Assembly: GCF_023330665.1 (NCBI RefSeq)
Contig: NZ_CP097127.1
Location: forward strand, 1,364,001 to 1,428,000
Reading direction: 5' to 3'
DNA from: Conexibacter sp. S30A1
GTDB taxonomy: Bacteria > Actinomycetota > Thermoleophilia > Solirubrobacterales > Solirubrobacteraceae
DNA: 64,000 nt
A model generated the notes under the pieces. That model was given only the letters and a program-made list of their open reading frames with translations, searched no databases and was not told where the DNA came from. Shown piece by piece: positions 62,543-64,000 of the stretch. Made by a program: the position numbers and the translations under genes. The first letter of the stretch is position 1. Each line of letters starts with the position of its first letter.

Positions 62543-63433
62543 TCAGGAACTGTGCAGGGACCGCTGACCAGGCCGCAGGCGGTCCTCGGGCTCCAGGTGC
62601 ACCAGCACATCCGCGCCACCCAGCGTCACGGCGATCCTGTCCTGCAGCTCGTGCGCGACGCGGTGTGCCTGCTCCAGTGAGGTGCCGCGACGGAACTGCA
62701 GGTGCACGTCCACGTAGCGCTTTGAGCCGCTGCTGCGCGTACGCAGCTCGTGAAAGCCGATCACGCAGTCGGCACTGAGCGACTCGATCGCCCGTGTGAT
62801 CGCGGCCGTCTCGGCCGCCGGCAGCGACTGATCGACCAGCACCTCTCCGGAGCGCACCAGCAGACGCACCCCGGTGGCGAGGATCGACGCTGCCACCAGC
62901 AGCGCCGCCGCCGGGTCGAGCCACTGTGCGCCGGTGACCTTCACCAGCAGCAGCGCGACCAACACGACCAGGGAGCTCGCGGCATCGGTGCGCAGGTGGG
63001 CGGCGTCGCCCTGCAGCGCCGGCGAGCCGGTGCGCCGACCGCCGCGCGCAACGACCGTTGACACGATCAGGTTGGCAACGGCCGAGAACGCGATCACTGC
63101 GATACCGACACCCAGCAGCCTCGTGTGACCTCCGTTGATCAGCCTGCGCACCGCCTCAAACGCGATCACAACCGAGCCAACAAGGATCAGGATCGCCTCA
63201 AACGCAGCGGCCAGGTTCTCGACCTTCTCGTGCCCGTAGCTGTGGCGCTCGTCGGCCGGCTCGTCCGCCACGCGCACAGATGCAAGGGCCACCAGCGATG
63301 CGATCAGATCGATGCTGGAGTGGACCGCCTCGGTGAGAATCGCCACCGAAGCGGTGAGCGTGCCCGCGACCACCTTGAGCAGGATCAACACCGTGTTTGA
63401 GGCGACCGACAGGCTGGCCGTCCGCTGCTTCAT
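62543..63433 (-). CDS. Cation diffusion facilitator family transporter
   Basis: A 296-residue inner-membrane metal/proton antiporter. Six hydrophobic segments. ILTEAVHSSIDLIASLVALA (His/Asp site of helix 2) and DERHSYGHEKVENLAAAFEA fit the family. LQGDAAHLRTDAASSLVVLV carries the HxxxD of helix 5. The last 80 residues form the cytosolic ferredoxin-like domain (SKRYVDVHLQFRRGTSLEQA). Substrate is probably Zn, Mn or Fe; the exact metal cannot be read. It lies 13 bp after rdgB. Confidence 0.94.
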   Translation of the reverse strand: MKQRTASLSVASNTVLILLKVVAGTLTASVAILTEAVHSSIDLIASLVALASVRVADEPADERHSYGHEKVENLAAAFEAILILVGSVVIAFEAVRRLINGGHTRLLGVGIAVIAFSAVANLIVSTVVARGGRRTGSPALQGDAAHLRTDAASSLVVLVALLLVKVTGAQWLDPAAALLVAASILATGVRLLVRSGEVLVDQSLPAAETAAITRAIESLSADCVIGFHELRTRSSGSKRYVDVHLQFRRGTSLEQAHRVAHELQDRIAVTLGGADVLVHLEPEDRLRPGQRSLHSS

Positions 63434-63446
63434 CCCGTGCCTGGCC

Positions 63447-64000
63447 TTACCGACTCGGTCCGTCTGCGCGCGCGAGATACCAGCGGGCGAACTGGGTCAC
63501 CGCGGCCGCGCGGTGACTGATCGCATCCTTCTGCGAGCCGGTGAGCTCGGCCATCGTGCGCCCCCGGTCGGCATCGGGCACAAAGACCGGGTCGTAGCCA
63601 AACCCACCCTCCCCCCGCGCGGCGGCTGCCATCTGGCCTGAGCACTCGCCGATGAACATCCGTTCCACCGTGTCGTCGACGAACGCCAGCGCGCACACGT
63701 AGCGCAGACGACCGCCGGGCGGGACTTCGGCGATCAGCTTGGCGAGGTTCTGCGCGTCGGTCGCGTGCTCGCCGGCGTAGCGAGCGGAGCGCACACCGGG
63801 CCGGCCACCAAGCGCCGTGGCCTCGATGCCCGAGTCGTCGGCGATCACCGGGCAGCGGAGCTGGCCCGCCGCCGCGCGTGCCTTGATGAGCGCGTTGGCG
63901 GCGTAGCTGTCGCCGTCCTCCGGCGGCAGCGAAAGCTCCGGTGGGATCGCCCTGACGGTGATCCCGAACGGTGCCAGCAGACGCCCAAACTCATCGAGCT
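63447..64000 (-). CDS. rdgB: RdgB/HAM1-family non-canonical purine NTP pyrophosphatase (5' end outside the window)
   Basis: Hydrolyses dITP/XTP to the monophosphate and keeps them out of DNA. The visible part is about 183 residues, reading in from the right edge (LDEFGRLLAPFGITVRAIPP), so only the first residues including the TxNxxK motif are missing. VIADDSGIEATALGGRPGVR is the catalytic loop, RSARYAGEHATDAQNLAKLI follows, and GFGYDPVFVPDADRGRTMAE and ISHRAAAVTQF are the C-terminal hallmarks. Confidence 0.96.
   Translation of the reverse strand, partial: LDEFGRLLAPFGITVRAIPPELSLPPEDGDSYAANALIKARAAAGQLRCPVIADDSGIEATALGGRPGVRSARYAGEHATDAQNLAKLIAEVPPGGRLRYVCALAFVDDTVERMFIGECSGQMAAAARGEGGFGYDPVFVPDADRGRTMAELTGSQKDAISHRAAAVTQFARWYLARADGPSR

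Overview
The window is about two-thirds G+C, densely coded and entirely bacterial. Gene content and order point to a high-GC actinobacterium, most likely of the Thermoleophilia/Solirubrobacterales type (inference). Supporting signs are dnaX-ybaB-recR-lysC-asd in one run, rplM-rpsI-glmM, the GMP synthase/GuaB3 pair, an aa3-type oxidase locus (ctaC-ctaD-ctaB) and tRNA genes without encoded CCA. Many genes seem to be transcribed without a leader: a TANNNT -10 hexamer sits 6-9 nt before the start codon.

Layout. 1-6.1 kb: an SDR-type oxidoreductase, a SRPBCC protein, a small AT-hook/winged-helix protein, malate dehydrogenase, an M32 carboxypeptidase and an M50 site-2 protease with a CBS tail. 6.1-12.2 kb: a convergent spacer with a 31-bp tandem repeat, then asd-lysC-recR-ybaB-dnaX on the minus strand and a polysaccharide deacetylase. 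12.2-20.2 kb: a sugar-uptake operon (binding protein, two permeases, GH3 glycosidase, ATPase) with a divergent LacI regulator. An 11-bp operator between them equals the xylan/xylobiose operator I recall from Streptomyces. 20.2-25.5 kb: an F420-type oxidoreductase, a large Alu-containing SRP RNA, a nucleotide-sugar dehydrogenase, a GlcD-like FAD oxidase and a TPR-GGDEF protein.

25.6-34.7 kb is the accessory zone. It holds an intact vapBC module with a palindromic operator, tRNA-Val, an NTF2-like protein, an IS256-family insertion that landed in the leader of an AlkZ-like gene and duplicated its ribosome binding site, and a decayed second vapBC. It ends with a small island (ArsR-MFS pair, DUF1778-GNAT toxin-antitoxin pair) lying between tRNA-Arg and a 70-bp near-copy of the tRNA 3' half, as expected for integration into a tRNA gene.

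34.7-49.5 kb: a cupin, a LysR regulator, gluconokinase, a D,D-carboxypeptidase, tRNA-Pro, DUF1015, a Nudix CoA pyrophosphatase, a low-complexity lipoprotein, the cytochrome oxidase locus with two small membrane proteins, PAP2 and flippase-like membrane proteins, thioredoxin reductase, an exported protein and a cold-shock protein. 49.6-64 kb, nearly all minus strand: HIT, CCA-adding enzyme, alr, nnrDE, glmM, rpsI with a very long acidic N-terminal extension, rplM, guaA, guaB3, a PfkB sugar kinase, pyrF, hup, an unlisted 46-residue membrane protein, a CDF transporter and the 3' part of rdgB, which runs off the window.

I did not find a wholly new multi-gene system. The observations most worth following are the tRNA-Arg island, the operator architectures (LacI, ArsR, VapB), the pervasive leaderless starts, the S9 extension and the palindrome embedded in frame in the IS256 transposase.
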